From: Bittarella massiliensis (ex Durand et al. 2017)
Lineage (GTDB): Bacteria; Bacillota; Clostridia; Oscillospirales; Ruminococcaceae
Reading direction: 5' to 3'
Assembly (NCBI RefSeq): GCF_017566145.1
Contig: NZ_JABFCL010000010.1
Coordinates: 1 to 64,000, forward strand
DNA length: 64,000 bases
Shown: piece by piece, positions 17,790-27,236 of the stretch
Layout of the letters: the number at the start of each line of letters is the position of its first letter
How positions within the stretch are numbered: the stretch's first letter is position 1
Made by a program: the position numbers and the translations under genes
Notes under the pieces: generated by a model
What the model saw: the letters and a program-made list of their open reading frames with translations, nothing else
Told to the model about the DNA's origin: nothing
Databases searched by the model: none

Positions 17790-19148
17790 ATGCTGAAGAA
17801 AAACGATGAATTGGAACTGCTCATCACCGGCACCACCCACGACGGCAGTGGGGTGGGCCGGCATGAGGGCTTTGCCCTCTTTGTGCCCGGCGCCATCGAG
17901 GGGGAACGGGTGCGGGTGCGGGTGCTCAAACTGCTGAAAAACTACGGCTTTGCCCGTCTGCTGGCGGTGCTGGAGCCCAGTCCCGACCGGATCGACAGCG
18001 ACTGCCCCCTCTGGCCCCGCTGCGGGGGGTGCGTCTACCGGCAGATGGCCTACCGCAAGGAGCTGGCCGTCAAGACGGCGGCGGTGGAGAGCTGCCTGAA
18101 AAAGGGCGCGGGGATGGAATGCACCCTCCCCCCCTGCCTGCCCAGCCCCCGGCGGGAGGGGTATCGCAACAAGTGCCAGCTGCCCGTCGGCCTCGACCGG
18201 GAGGGGCGGGTGGTCTGCGGCTACTACGGCAAAAACAGCCACCGCATCGTCCCCCTGCAGAGCTGTTCCCTCCACCCCCCTGTCTTCGACCAAATCGCCG
18301 CCAGCTTCTGCCGCTTTTTGGAGAGCCACAAAATTTCGGTTTACAGCGAGGAGAGCCAGCGCGGGCTGGTGCGCCACCTCTGCCTGCGCCTGGCCCAAAA
18401 GACCGGGCAGATCATGATGACGGTGGTCATCAATGGGGAGCGGCTGCCCCACAGCGGCCAACTGGTGGACGCCCTCACCCGCCAGTTCCCCGCCATCCGC
18501 AGTATCTACCTCAACCACAACCGCCGGGCCACCAACGTGATCATGGGGCAGGAGTGCACCCTCCTCTGGGGGGAGGAGCGGATCGTAGACGAGCTCTGCG
18601 GCATCCGCCTGGCCCTCTCCCCCCTCTCCTTCTACCAGGTCAACCGGGACGCGGCGGAAACCCTCTACACCCTCGCCGCCAAGATGGCCCAGCTGAACCG
18701 GGAGGACGTCCTCCTCGACCTCTACTGCGGGGTGGGCTCCATCGGCCTGACCATGGCCGGCCAGGTCAAGAAGGTCTACGGGGTGGAGGTCGTTCCCGCC
18801 GCGGTGGAGGACGCCCGGAAAAACGCCGCCCTCAACGGCATCGAAAACGCCCACTTCCTCTGCGGCGACTGCAGGGATGCGGTGGACTACTTTGCCCAAA
18901 ACGGCATCTCCCCCACCGCAGTGGTCCTGGACCCGCCCCGCAAGGGCTGCGACGTCCACGTCATCGACGAGGTGGCCCGCCTCGCCCCCGACCGGGTGGT
19001 GATGATCTCCTGCAACCCGGCCACCATGGCCCGGGATGTGGCCCTCTTTGCCGAGCGGGGCTACGCCGCCCAGCAGATCCAGCCGGTGGACCTCTTCCCC
19101 CGCACCGCCCACGTGGAGACAGTCGTTTTGATGACGCGAAAAGACTGA
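17790..19148 (+). CDS. rlmD: 23S rRNA (uracil-5-)-methyltransferase, RlmD/RlmCD family
   Basis: A 452-residue SAM-dependent enzyme that makes m5U in 23S rRNA. The N-terminal TRAM domain (residues 1-60) is followed by the iron-sulphur cysteines (CPLWPRCGGC), the SAM motif LDLYCGVGSIGL, the DPPRKGCD motif and the catalytic SCNP. It ends normally at HVETVVLMTRKD. This intact paralogue shows how the second copy at 30467 should end, and so supports the phage junction there. Start ATG 17790 has only a weak ribosome site; the longer open frame upstream runs through the REP-like element. Confidence 0.9.
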   Translation: MLKKNDELELLITGTTHDGSGVGRHEGFALFVPGAIEGERVRVRVLKLLKNYGFARLLAVLEPSPDRIDSDCPLWPRCGGCVYRQMAYRKELAVKTAAVESCLKKGAGMECTLPPCLPSPRREGYRNKCQLPVGLDREGRVVCGYYGKNSHRIVPLQSCSLHPPVFDQIAASFCRFLESHKISVYSEESQRGLVRHLCLRLAQKTGQIMMTVVINGERLPHSGQLVDALTRQFPAIRSIYLNHNRRATNVIMGQECTLLWGEERIVDELCGIRLALSPLSFYQVNRDAAETLYTLAAKMAQLNREDVLLDLYCGVGSIGLTMAGQVKKVYGVEVVPAAVEDARKNAALNGIENAHFLCGDCRDAVDYFAQNGISPTAVVLDPPRKGCDVHVIDEVARLAPDRVVMISCNPATMARDVALFAERGYAAQQIQPVDLFPRTAHVETVVLMTRKD

Positions 19149-19227
19149 CGCGATCACCGCGCCCAAAATCACCGTATGTCCAGCGAACCTGTGAGAAGGC
19201 GCAAGGCCGATAGGCGGAGGAGAAACC

Positions 19228-20358
19228 GTGGTATTCGAGTTTGTAGAGAACAGCTTTGTCGCTGTGGCAATCACCTCGTTCTTGATCCTGTTCGCCTTTA
19301 CCAACAACAACTTTGACAAAAGGACAAACAACCTCTTTCTTGCAGCTGCCTTTTGCATCTTGATCCTGATTGTTGAGGAGGCGTGGGAAGCGCAGTTGGC
19401 CTTGGCCGCCTCCCCTGCCGCTCTGCGCACCGCCCTCTCGGCGCTCGGGTACTCCCTGCGCCCAATGATCCCCTACTTTCTCATCATCACTCAAAAAAAG
19501 TACTCGTCGGCCCGGCTCGCTCTACTCAGCGCCCCTCTCCTGTGCAACGCGCTGGTGTCCTTTTCCGCCCTGTTTTGCAACCTGGCCTTCTGGTACACCC
19601 CCGACAATGTATTTGTGCGCGGGCCGTTGGGGGGCGCCCCCTTTTTGGCGGCGGCTTTCTACGCAGCCCTCCTCCTTGTCCAAACGGCCCGAGAGTTTCG
19701 GAAGGGGAGTTTTAAAGAAGCGCTGATCGTCTCTGCCATCGTGTTGCTGGCCCTCCTCTCCACCGCGATGGAATCACTGCTTGGCTTCCGCTTTATCCAA
19801 AACCCCTGTATGGCCACGTCCGTCACCTTCTTCTACCTCTTTCTCAACAGCAACCAAAACAATCGGGACCCCCTGACCGGGGCGCTGACGCGGCGCCGCT
19901 TCTACCTGGACGCGGACAAGTACCGCGGGGCGCTGGCGGCGGTGATCTCGCTGGACCTCAACGACCTAAAAAGCCTCAACGACCACTACGGCCACACCGA
20001 GGGCGACAAGGCGCTGGTCACCCTCGCCAGGACCATCAAAAAGCACATGGGCTCCCGCGCCTCCCTCTACCGCGTCGGCGGGGACGAGTTCATGATCCTC
20101 TGCTACAAGTTAGACGAGCGGGCGGTCCGGTCCCTCATCGGCAGAATACGCGGCGATTTGGAACAGACAGATTATCGCTGTGCGATCGGGTACGCCATGT
20201 ACTCCTACCCCTTTGCCTTTGATCGCGCCTGCCAAACGGCCGACCGGGACATGTATGAGGACAAGCGGCGGATGAAGGGCGAAATGCCAAGCCGGCAGTC
20301 CCCCGCCCCGGCGGTGGGGGAGGGCGGCCCGCCCGCCGGCAGACCGGGACAAAACTGA
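19228..20358 (+). CDS. Membrane diguanylate cyclase (GGDEF)
   Basis: A 376-residue protein with about six membrane helices in the first 210 residues and a C-terminal GGDEF domain with the canonical VGGDEF motif (about residue 285) and DPLTGALTRR at its start. It should make cyclic di-GMP. The inhibitory RxxD site is not obvious. GTG at 19228 follows GGAGGAG. The last 35 residues are low-complexity. It is 79 bp behind the RlmD gene. Confidence 0.88.
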   Translation: MVFEFVENSFVAVAITSFLILFAFTNNNFDKRTNNLFLAAAFCILILIVEEAWEAQLALAASPAALRTALSALGYSLRPMIPYFLIITQKKYSSARLALLSAPLLCNALVSFSALFCNLAFWYTPDNVFVRGPLGGAPFLAAAFYAALLLVQTAREFRKGSFKEALIVSAIVLLALLSTAMESLLGFRFIQNPCMATSVTFFYLFLNSNQNNRDPLTGALTRRRFYLDADKYRGALAAVISLDLNDLKSLNDHYGHTEGDKALVTLARTIKKHMGSRASLYRVGGDEFMILCYKLDERAVRSLIGRIRGDLEQTDYRCAIGYAMYSYPFAFDRACQTADRDMYEDKRRMKGEMPSRQSPAPAVGEGGPPAGRPGQN

Positions 20359-20436
20359 AGAGAGCGGCGTCCATTGGCCCAAGCCCCCGCCGCCCCGCCA
20401 AGTCCAAAGCCAAACGTTTGGGAGGAGAAGACACCG

Positions 20437-20808
20437 ATGTCATCCATCAAGGAGCGGGCACAGCGGCTGAAAGCCGATATTCCAGCCGTCTTTATCGCCC
20501 TCAAAGACCGGGACACCCCCTTCCTCGCCAAGTTTTTCGCCGCCCTCACAGTGGGTTATGCCCTGTCGCCCATCGACCTCATCCCAGACTTTGTCCCGGT
20601 GCTCGGGTACCTGGACGACCTCCTCCTGCTGCCGGCCCTGGTGGCCCTGACCGTCCGCTGCATCCCGTCCGAGGTCTGGGCCAGAAGCAGGGAGCGCGCA
20701 GCCGGGGTCTGGCGGGACGGGAAGCCAAAAAAATGGTATTACGCCCTTCCCATCCTCCTGCTCTGGCTCCTCATCGCCTGGCTAGTCGTCAAGGCGATCT
20801 GGTTCTAA
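20437..20808 (+). CDS. DUF1232 (YkvA-like) membrane protein
   Basis: A 123-residue protein with the YkvA/DUF1232 core YALSPIDLIPDFVPVLGYLDD and a C-terminal membrane helix. Start ATG 20437 follows GGAGGAG. Function of the family is unknown. Confidence 0.85.
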   Translation: MSSIKERAQRLKADIPAVFIALKDRDTPFLAKFFAALTVGYALSPIDLIPDFVPVLGYLDDLLLLPALVALTVRCIPSEVWARSRERAAGVWRDGKPKKWYYALPILLLWLLIAWLVVKAIWF

Positions 20809-20858
20809 GGGCTCCCCTTTCCAACATCCACCCCCAAGACGACAGAGAGGAACGGTTT

Positions 20859-21329
20859 ATGAAACTTCTGATTCGGCAGCGCTTTTTCTCCTGGTTTGAC
20901 AGCTACGACATCTGCGACGAGTGGGGCGCCCCCCTCTTCACCGTAAAGGGACAGCTCTCCTGGGGCCACCGGCTGGAAATCGCCGACGCCCAGGGCCGGT
21001 ATCTGGGCCAGGTCAAGGAGGAGGTCCTCACCTTCCTCCCCCGCTTTGCCCTCTACCTGGGGGAGCGCTGCATCGGCCAGATCAAGCGGGAGCTCACCCT
21101 CTTCCGCCCCTCCTACACCCTCGACTGCAGCGGTTGGCGGGTAGAGGGGGACTGGCTGGGCTGGAACTACCAGGTGCTGGACGCCGCCGGCCGGGAGATC
21201 GCCCGGGTCTACAAGGAGCCGCTGCGCTGGACCGATACCTACGTCATCGAGGTGGCCGAGCAGGAGAACGCGCTGCTGTCCCTGATGATCGTGTTGGCCA
21301 TCGACGCGGCCAACTGCTCCAACGGGTAA
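20859..21329 (+). CDS. LURP-one-related (DUF567-like) protein
   Basis: A 156-residue beta-rich protein that resembles the LURP-one-related/tubby-like family: an N-terminal LLIRQRFFSWFDSYDICDE strand pair, repeated G-x-x-L-G-Q strands and a C-terminal helix (LSLMIVLAIDAAN) that would fill the barrel. ATG 20859 follows AGAGAGG. Its role is unknown; membrane-lipid binding has been proposed for relatives. Confidence 0.75.
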   Translation: MKLLIRQRFFSWFDSYDICDEWGAPLFTVKGQLSWGHRLEIADAQGRYLGQVKEEVLTFLPRFALYLGERCIGQIKRELTLFRPSYTLDCSGWRVEGDWLGWNYQVLDAAGREIARVYKEPLRWTDTYVIEVAEQENALLSLMIVLAIDAANCSNG

Positions 21330-21548
21330 TGCCGCCCGGCGCCCACACAGAACATCTCGGCAAAGGGAAAATTTTTTCACGTCTGCCAAAAAAGCCGTAG
21401 CCTTGCTGTGCGCTGTCCCCCTCCTCCTCGGGGCCGGCCTGCCGCCAAATGCAGGAGAGAGCCGCCGCCCCGTGGCTTGCAGCCCTCTCCGCCCTCGCCC
21501 GGCCCACAAAAGGCCCCTCCCCGGCAGCGCCTTTCACAAAATGCCCCC
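21330..21548. other. Intergenic region, no gene seen
   Basis: About 220 bases with no frame that I can support. Confidence 0.4.
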
Positions 21549-21583
21549 AAAACAGCCGATCTTTTTGGATCAGCTGTTTTTTT
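21549..21583 (+). terminator. Terminator
   Basis: AAAACAGC and GATC pair with GATC and GCTGTTTT around a short loop, followed by Ts. Confidence 0.75.
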
Positions 21584-21599
21584 GTGCCCCGTTTTCCTG

Positions 21600-21605
21600 T
21601 ATAAT
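21600..21605 (+). promoter_or_regulatory. -10 element of the ANT gene
   Basis: A consensus TATAAT 38 bases before the start codon; the -35 region is T-rich and overlaps the terminator tail. Confidence 0.5.
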
Positions 21606-21643
21606 GGGTTTATCTATCTGATCCAAACGAAGGGGGCCCCGCC

Positions 21644-22498
21644 ATGCGCACCGAACAGGAGATGTACCAGCTCATCCTCGACACCGCCCAGAACGACCCC
21701 CGCGTCCGCCTGGTGGCGCTCAACGGCTCCCGCGCCAACCCGCAGGCGCCCCGCGACGCCTTTCAGGACTTCGACGCGGTCTACTTCGTCACCGACATGG
21801 CCCCCTTCCTGGCCGACCCCAGTTGGATCGACGTCTTCGGCGAACGGCTGATCCTGCAAACCCCGGAGGACGGCGTCCTCTTTCCCCCCTCCCTGGGGGG
21901 CGCCTACACCTACTTGATGCTCTTTGCCGACGGCAACCGCATCGATCTGATGCTGCGCACCCTGGACATGTTGGAGGGCTATCTCCGCGAGGACACCCAG
22001 ACCGTCATCCTGCTGGACAAGGACGGGCGCTGTCCCCCCCTTCCCCCGCCGTCGGACCGCTGCCACTGGGTAAAGCGCCCCAGCAGGGAGGTGTTTTGGG
22101 CCTGCTGCAACCAGTTCTGGTGGCTCTCTCCCTACGTGCTCAAGGGCATCTGCCGGGGGGAGATCCTCTACGCCGCCGAACACCTGCACGCCCTGCGCGG
22201 CGAACTGGTGCGGATGTTTGGCTGGCAGGTGGGCTGTCAGACCGGCTTTTCGGTGAGTGTCGGCAAGTGCGGCAAATACTTAGAACAATACCTGCCCCCC
22301 GCGACCTGGCAGGCCCTGCTGAAGACCTACCGCTGCGACAGCTACCCCGCCTGCCGCCAATCCCTCTCGGACCTGGGCCGCCTCTTCTCCCAGGCTGCGC
22401 GGGCGGTGGCCGCCGCCCTCGGCTACCCCTACCGGGAAGAGGAGGAGCGGCGGGTGGCCGAGTACCTGCGCCGCTACCCCGACGGCCCCGCCGGATAA
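21644..22498 (+). CDS. Aminoglycoside 6-adenylyltransferase homologue (ANT(6)/AadK family)
   Basis: A 284-residue nucleotidyltransferase. The N-terminal domain has LVALNGSRA (the G-S motif that binds nucleotide), DFDAVYFV with the metal aspartates, and DGNRIDLML; the C-terminal helical domain has FWWLSPYVLKGICRGE, typical of streptomycin 6-adenylyltransferases. Length matches AadE/AadK. It sits among host genes with host codon use, so it looks like a chromosomal, possibly intrinsic gene. Resistance is not proven by sequence. Confidence 0.85.
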   Translation: MRTEQEMYQLILDTAQNDPRVRLVALNGSRANPQAPRDAFQDFDAVYFVTDMAPFLADPSWIDVFGERLILQTPEDGVLFPPSLGGAYTYLMLFADGNRIDLMLRTLDMLEGYLREDTQTVILLDKDGRCPPLPPPSDRCHWVKRPSREVFWACCNQFWWLSPYVLKGICRGEILYAAEHLHALRGELVRMFGWQVGCQTGFSVSVGKCGKYLEQYLPPATWQALLKTYRCDSYPACRQSLSDLGRLFSQAARAVAAALGYPYREEEERRVAEYLRRYPDGPAG

Positions 22499-22556
22499 GC
22501 CGCCCCTGCCCAGCTGCCATCCGGGCATCTCAAACAAGAAGTGGGAGGGTGTAACC

Positions 22557-25500
22557 ATGCAACAGCACAATCGGGGGCAGGGCCCCCTCTACCAGCTATA
22601 CGAGGGGTTTTTGGCCCTGCGCCCCCTCTTTTCAAGCGATTCCAACCCCCAGCAGCGGGCGCGGTGCCTGGCCGAATTCGTGGGGCATTCCGTCCCGGTC
22701 TGCCGGGTGGCCTTTCTTCGCCTTGACAGCAGCCAAAAGCCGGCGGAAGCGGGCTTTTGGGGCGATTCGCAGGAGCAGTGGGAAAATCTCTACCCCCTCT
22801 TTCTCGAGCGCCACCTCCCCTCGCTGATGGACGCCTTCACCCGCGGGCAGCCGGTGGAGGACAGCGCGGTGGAGGGGATGGTTCTGGGCCTCCTCGGCGC
22901 CCAGACGCCCCCCTACTCCCCCACCATCCTCCCCGTTGAGCGGGAGGGGCTCCTCCTGGGCTTTCTCTACTTTGGCAAGGCGCGGGAAAAGGGCCCCTGG
23001 ACCGAGGGGGAAAAGGCGGCGCTGGAATCGCTGGCCGCCATCCTCTCCCTCTTCTTCGCCCAGCAGGGGCGGATGGACGCCATCCGCCTGCAGTCCTTCA
23101 TCTTCGGCGCCTTGATGGACAGCCTGGAGGCCAACATCTACATCACCGACCCCCAGACCGACCGCATCCTCTACATGAACCGCGCCATGAAAGAGGCCTT
23201 CTCCCTAACCGAGCCGGAGGGGAAGATCTGTTGGCAGGTGCTGCAGTCCGGCCAGGAGGGCCGCTGCCAGTTCTGCCCGGTACAGCTGTTGCTGCAAGAC
23301 CCCTCGGACAATCCCTCCTGCGTCTGGGAAGCGCACAACAGCCGCACCGGGCGCACCTACCAAAACTACGACAGTCTGGTGCAGTGGATCGACGGCTCCC
23401 GGGCGCACCTGCAACAGTCGCTGGACATCAGCGAGCGCAAGGCCCTCTTCCAGGCCGCCTCCATCGACGAGTTGACGGGGATGCGCAACCGCCGCTCGGG
23501 CAAAAAGGCGCTGGTGCAGTCTGTCTGGGCGGCCCAGCGGGCCGATCTCCCCCTGGTGGTGGGCTTTTACGACGTCAACTCCCTCAAGCAGATCAACGAC
23601 CAGTACGGCCACCTGGAGGGCGACCGCGCCCTGCAACTGACCGCCCGGGCCGTCACCTCCCAGCTGGGGGACGCCGACTACGCCTTCCGCCTCAGCGGGG
23701 ACGAGTTCTGCCTGGTGTTCTGGAACAGCGACGAGGCCGCCGCCCGGGCCAAGATCGAGGCGGCCAAGGCCGAACTGTCCGCCCTGGCAGAGGAGAACGC
23801 GCTCCCCTACCAGCCCGATTTCTGCTACGGGCTGGTGCAGGTGCCGCTGAAAGAGGGGCTGGGGGCAGACGAACTTCTGGCCCGCGCCGATGAGCAGATG
23901 TACCGGCAAAAGCGGCTGCTGCACATCCAGCGGGCGGAGGAGCGGGTCGCCGGCGGCGAGGTCGGCGAGCCTGTCGAGGCCTTTACCTACGACAAGGACC
24001 GCCTTTACGACGCCCTGGTACAGAGCACCGACGACTACGTCTACGTCTGCAACATGAAGACCGGCACCTTCCGCTACCCCCGGGCCATGGTGGAGGAGTT
24101 CGACCTGCCCAGCGAGGTGGTGAAAAACGCCGCCGCCGTCTGGGGCAGCCGCATCCATCCCCACGACAAGCAGGCCTTTTTGGAGTCCAACCAGGAGATT
24201 GAAGACGGGCGCACCAGCTGCCACAACATCGAGTACCGGGCCAAAAACCGCCGCGGCGAGTGGGTGTGGATGCGCTGCCGCGGCCACGTGGAGAGAGACG
24301 AGGGGGGAGAGCCCGTCCTCTTTGCCGGCACCATCGCCAATCTGGGCCGCAAAAACAAGATCGACCACGTGACCGGGCTGCTCAACAAGTTCGTCTTTGA
24401 AGAGGATGTCAACCACTTCTTGCAGGAGCGGCCGGACCAGAGTTTGAGCGTGATGGTCCTCGACCTCGACGAGTTCAAACGGGTCAACGACCTCTACGAC
24501 CGGGTCTTTGGGGACGAGGTGTTGCGGATCACCGCCCAAAAAATCCAGACCTTCCTCCCCTCTAACGCCACCGTCTACCGCCTGGACGGCGACGAGTTCG
24601 GGGTGATCTTCAGCGGGGGCGGCCGCTCGGCGCCAGAGGCGTTTTACAGCGCCCTGCGGGATCTCTTTTCCCGCCAGCAGGAATTTTCCGGCCGCCGGTA
24701 CTACTGCACCCTCTCGGCCGGTTCCGCCTTCTACCCCGACGATGGAAACAACTATCTCGACCTCTTCAAGTACGCCTCCTACTCCCTGGAACACGCCAAG
24801 ACGCGGGGGAAAAATCAGCTGGTCCCCTTCTCCCCCTCCATCCTCCGCGCCAAGGAGCGCAGCCTCGACTTGATCGAGCACCTGCGCACCAGCGTCGAGC
24901 GGGATTTCGAGGGCTTCTCCCTCGCCTTTCAGCCCCAGGTGGACGCCTGTACCGGCGCTCTTCGCGGGGCCGAGGTGCTGGCCCGCTGGCAGTGCGACGA
25001 CTACGGCTCCATCGGCCCCGGCGAGTTCATCCCCCTTTTGGAGGAGAGCGGGCTCATCCACCCGGTGGGCCGCTGGATTTTCGCCAGCGCCATCCGCACC
25101 TGCGCCCGGTGGCTTCCCCTCTTCCCCGATTTTTCCTTCAGCATCAACCTCTCCTACCTGCAGCTGTCCCAGCCCGACTTTCTCCCCTTCGCCCGCCAGA
25201 CCCTGCTGGACATGGGGGTGGACCCCACCCACATCGTCCTGGAACTGACCGAGAGCTGCATCGCCTCCAGCGCGGACGCCATGTCCCAGACCTTTGAGGA
25301 GATTCGGAAGATGGGCATCCGCCTGGCCATGGACGACTTTGGAACCGGCTACTCCTCCCTCAACATCCTCAAGCGGGCGCCGGCGGACATCGTCAAGATC
25401 GACCGGGACTTTGTCAAGGGGATCCAAAACAGCCGCTTTGACGCCACCTTCATCCGCTTCATCGTCGCCCTCTGCCACGACGTGGGCATCCACGTCTGCC

Positions 25501-25634
25501 TGGAGGGGGTCGAGACCCGGGAGGAGTATCAGATCGTCCGCCCCATGGGGCTGGACACCATCCAGGGCTTTTACTTTGCCCACCCCATGACCCGGCAGGA
25601 CTTTGAGCGCTGGGCCGAGACCAGCCGGCAGTAG
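22557..25634 (+). CDS. GAF-PAS-GGDEF-PAS-GGDEF-EAL signalling protein
   Basis: A 1025-residue cytosolic protein for cyclic di-GMP turnover. In order: a GAF-like domain (about 10-170), PAS (180-290), GGDEF with SGDEF (about 380), PAS/PAC (480-600), a second GGDEF with DGDEF (about 678), and a complete EAL domain. The EAL motif itself is EVL (about 804), and the other catalytic parts ELTES, DDFGTGYSSL, KIDRDF and EGVET are intact, so phosphodiesterase activity is plausible. Two cyclase domains in one chain are unusual. ATG 22557 follows GGGAGG. Confidence 0.92.
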   Translation: MQQHNRGQGPLYQLYEGFLALRPLFSSDSNPQQRARCLAEFVGHSVPVCRVAFLRLDSSQKPAEAGFWGDSQEQWENLYPLFLERHLPSLMDAFTRGQPVEDSAVEGMVLGLLGAQTPPYSPTILPVEREGLLLGFLYFGKAREKGPWTEGEKAALESLAAILSLFFAQQGRMDAIRLQSFIFGALMDSLEANIYITDPQTDRILYMNRAMKEAFSLTEPEGKICWQVLQSGQEGRCQFCPVQLLLQDPSDNPSCVWEAHNSRTGRTYQNYDSLVQWIDGSRAHLQQSLDISERKALFQAASIDELTGMRNRRSGKKALVQSVWAAQRADLPLVVGFYDVNSLKQINDQYGHLEGDRALQLTARAVTSQLGDADYAFRLSGDEFCLVFWNSDEAAARAKIEAAKAELSALAEENALPYQPDFCYGLVQVPLKEGLGADELLARADEQMYRQKRLLHIQRAEERVAGGEVGEPVEAFTYDKDRLYDALVQSTDDYVYVCNMKTGTFRYPRAMVEEFDLPSEVVKNAAAVWGSRIHPHDKQAFLESNQEIEDGRTSCHNIEYRAKNRRGEWVWMRCRGHVERDEGGEPVLFAGTIANLGRKNKIDHVTGLLNKFVFEEDVNHFLQERPDQSLSVMVLDLDEFKRVNDLYDRVFGDEVLRITAQKIQTFLPSNATVYRLDGDEFGVIFSGGGRSAPEAFYSALRDLFSRQQEFSGRRYYCTLSAGSAFYPDDGNNYLDLFKYASYSLEHAKTRGKNQLVPFSPSILRAKERSLDLIEHLRTSVERDFEGFSLAFQPQVDACTGALRGAEVLARWQCDDYGSIGPGEFIPLLEESGLIHPVGRWIFASAIRTCARWLPLFPDFSFSINLSYLQLSQPDFLPFARQTLLDMGVDPTHIVLELTESCIASSADAMSQTFEEIRKMGIRLAMDDFGTGYSSLNILKRAPADIVKIDRDFVKGIQNSRFDATFIRFIVALCHDVGIHVCLEGVETREEYQIVRPMGLDTIQGFYFAHPMTRQDFERWAETSRQ

Positions 25635-25670
25635 CCCGGCAACTGAACACCATAAAAGGAGGTTCTCCCC

Positions 25671-27107
25671 TTGTCCCCTCTCCCCCTCTCCCTGTTGGCG
25701 CTGGCCGCCGTCCTCGCCCTGACAATTTTGGACGGGTGCGGGCGGATCGATCTCTGCCGGCGCTGGGTACTGGCCCTCACCCTGCCGGCGCTGCTGCACC
25801 TGCCGCTGCTGCTCTTTTTGCTCTGGGGGTGGGCCGCCCAGCCCCTTGCCAGGGGGGTCTCCCTGGCCGCCCTCCTGCTCCTCTGGCTCTACGGGGCCGT
25901 CCGCCTCAGCGCCTTTCCCACCCGGCCGCGGCGGGACGGGGAGACCGCCCGGCTGCGGGTCCTCTGGGACGGGCGGTTTCTCACCATCGCGGGCATCTAC
26001 GCCCTGCTGGCACAACTCCCCATCTGGCTTTTCTACCCCCGACTGGCCCGGCGGTTCTCCCTCCCCTGGCCGCTGGTGGCCGCGGACATCGCCGTCTCCC
26101 TCCTCCTCGCCGCGGCGCTCTGCGCAAACGGGGTGTTGCGGGTCCTCTGCACCTCCAAATGGCTCAACCTGGTGCGCCGGGTGGTCGTCATCCTGCTGCT
26201 CCCCCTGCCGGTGATCGGCCTCTTTGCCGCCTGGTACCTCTGCCGGCAGGCCCGGTTTGAGTACGACCACGGCTGTCTCATGGAGGGGGTGCGCCGGGTG
26301 CGGGCCGAGTCCGACCTCTGCGCCACCCGCTACCCCATCCTGCTTTTGCACGGGGTGGGCTTTCGCGACCTGCGCCACTTCTGCTACTGGGGGCGCATCC
26401 CCAAGGAACTCACCCGGCTGGGGGCCCGCCTCTACTACGGCAACCAGGAGGCCTGGGGGACGGTGGAGCAAAACGCCGCCGACATCCGCCGCCGGGTGCT
26501 CGCCATCCTGGCAGAGACCGGGAGCGAAAAGGTCAACATCATCGCCCACTCCAAGGGCGGGCTGGACGCCCGCTACATGATCAGCTGCCTGGGGATGGGG
26601 GGGCAGGTGGCCTCCCTCACCACCGTCTCCACCCCCCACCGGGGCTCCCGGGTCATCGACTGGCTGGTGAAGATGCCCGACGGCCTCTACCGCGCCCTGG
26701 CGCGGACGGTCGACCGGGTGTTTGCCAAACTGGGCGACACCCACCCCGACTTCTACACCGCCAGCCGGGAGTTCACCACCGCCTACGCCGCCCACCTGGC
26801 CCAGATCGCCCCCGACTGTCCCGGCGTCTACTACCAGAGCTGCGCCTCGGTGATGAAAGGGGCCCTCAGCGACATGGTCCTCGCCTTCCCCTACTGTGTG
26901 GTCAAGGCGGCCGAGGGGCCCAATGACGGGCTGGTGTCGGTCCCCTCGGCGGTCTGGGGCAACTTCTTGGGGGTCTTTCGCGCCGGCGGCTACCGGGGCA
27001 TCTCCCACGGGGACGTGATCGATCTGCGGCGGGACGACTACCGCGGCTTCGACGTGCGGGAGGAGTATGTCAAGCTGGTATCCCGCCTGCGAGAGATGGG
27101 CTTTTAA
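25671..27107 (+). CDS. Membrane-anchored alpha/beta hydrolase (lipase-like)
   Basis: A 478-residue protein: about six membrane helices in the first 200 residues, then an alpha/beta hydrolase domain. The oxyanion region is LLHGVGFRD and the nucleophile elbow is AHSKGGLD (Ser about 292), with Ala in place of the usual first Gly. A likely catalytic His is in GISHGDVID near the C-terminus, with Asp in PNDGLVS. It resembles secreted triacylglycerol lipases fused to a membrane anchor. TTG start at 25671 behind AAAGGAGG. Confidence 0.8.
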   Translation: MSPLPLSLLALAAVLALTILDGCGRIDLCRRWVLALTLPALLHLPLLLFLLWGWAAQPLARGVSLAALLLLWLYGAVRLSAFPTRPRRDGETARLRVLWDGRFLTIAGIYALLAQLPIWLFYPRLARRFSLPWPLVAADIAVSLLLAAALCANGVLRVLCTSKWLNLVRRVVVILLLPLPVIGLFAAWYLCRQARFEYDHGCLMEGVRRVRAESDLCATRYPILLLHGVGFRDLRHFCYWGRIPKELTRLGARLYYGNQEAWGTVEQNAADIRRRVLAILAETGSEKVNIIAHSKGGLDARYMISCLGMGGQVASLTTVSTPHRGSRVIDWLVKMPDGLYRALARTVDRVFAKLGDTHPDFYTASREFTTAYAAHLAQIAPDCPGVYYQSCASVMKGALSDMVLAFPYCVVKAAEGPNDGLVSVPSAVWGNFLGVFRAGGYRGISHGDVIDLRRDDYRGFDVREEYVKLVSRLREMGF

Positions 27108-27118
27108 AGTCCGCAAAG

Positions 27119-27166
27119 AGGGGGCGGCCCTCCTTTTTGAGGGGGGCCGCCCTCCCCTTTTTTCTC
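27119..27166 (+). terminator. Terminator
   Basis: A GC-rich hairpin with the arms GGGGCGGCCC and GGGCCGCCC and a run of Ts. Confidence 0.8.
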
Positions 27167-27236
27167 CCCTGCTTTTGGTTTTGCCGTTTTTGGTGTATAC
27201 TCATAGCGAGAACAGAATGATTTGGGAGGAACTGCC

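Noticed and set aside
19149..19227. Cyclic di-GMP riboswitch before the GGDEF gene
   Set aside because: The GCGCAAGG stretch is suggestive, but the paired helices and the conserved core of the known riboswitch classes are not present.
23205..27116. 1303-codon open frame on the minus strand
   Set aside because: Shadow of the GGDEF/EAL and hydrolase genes; the translation is compositionally biased and crosses two real genes and their gap.
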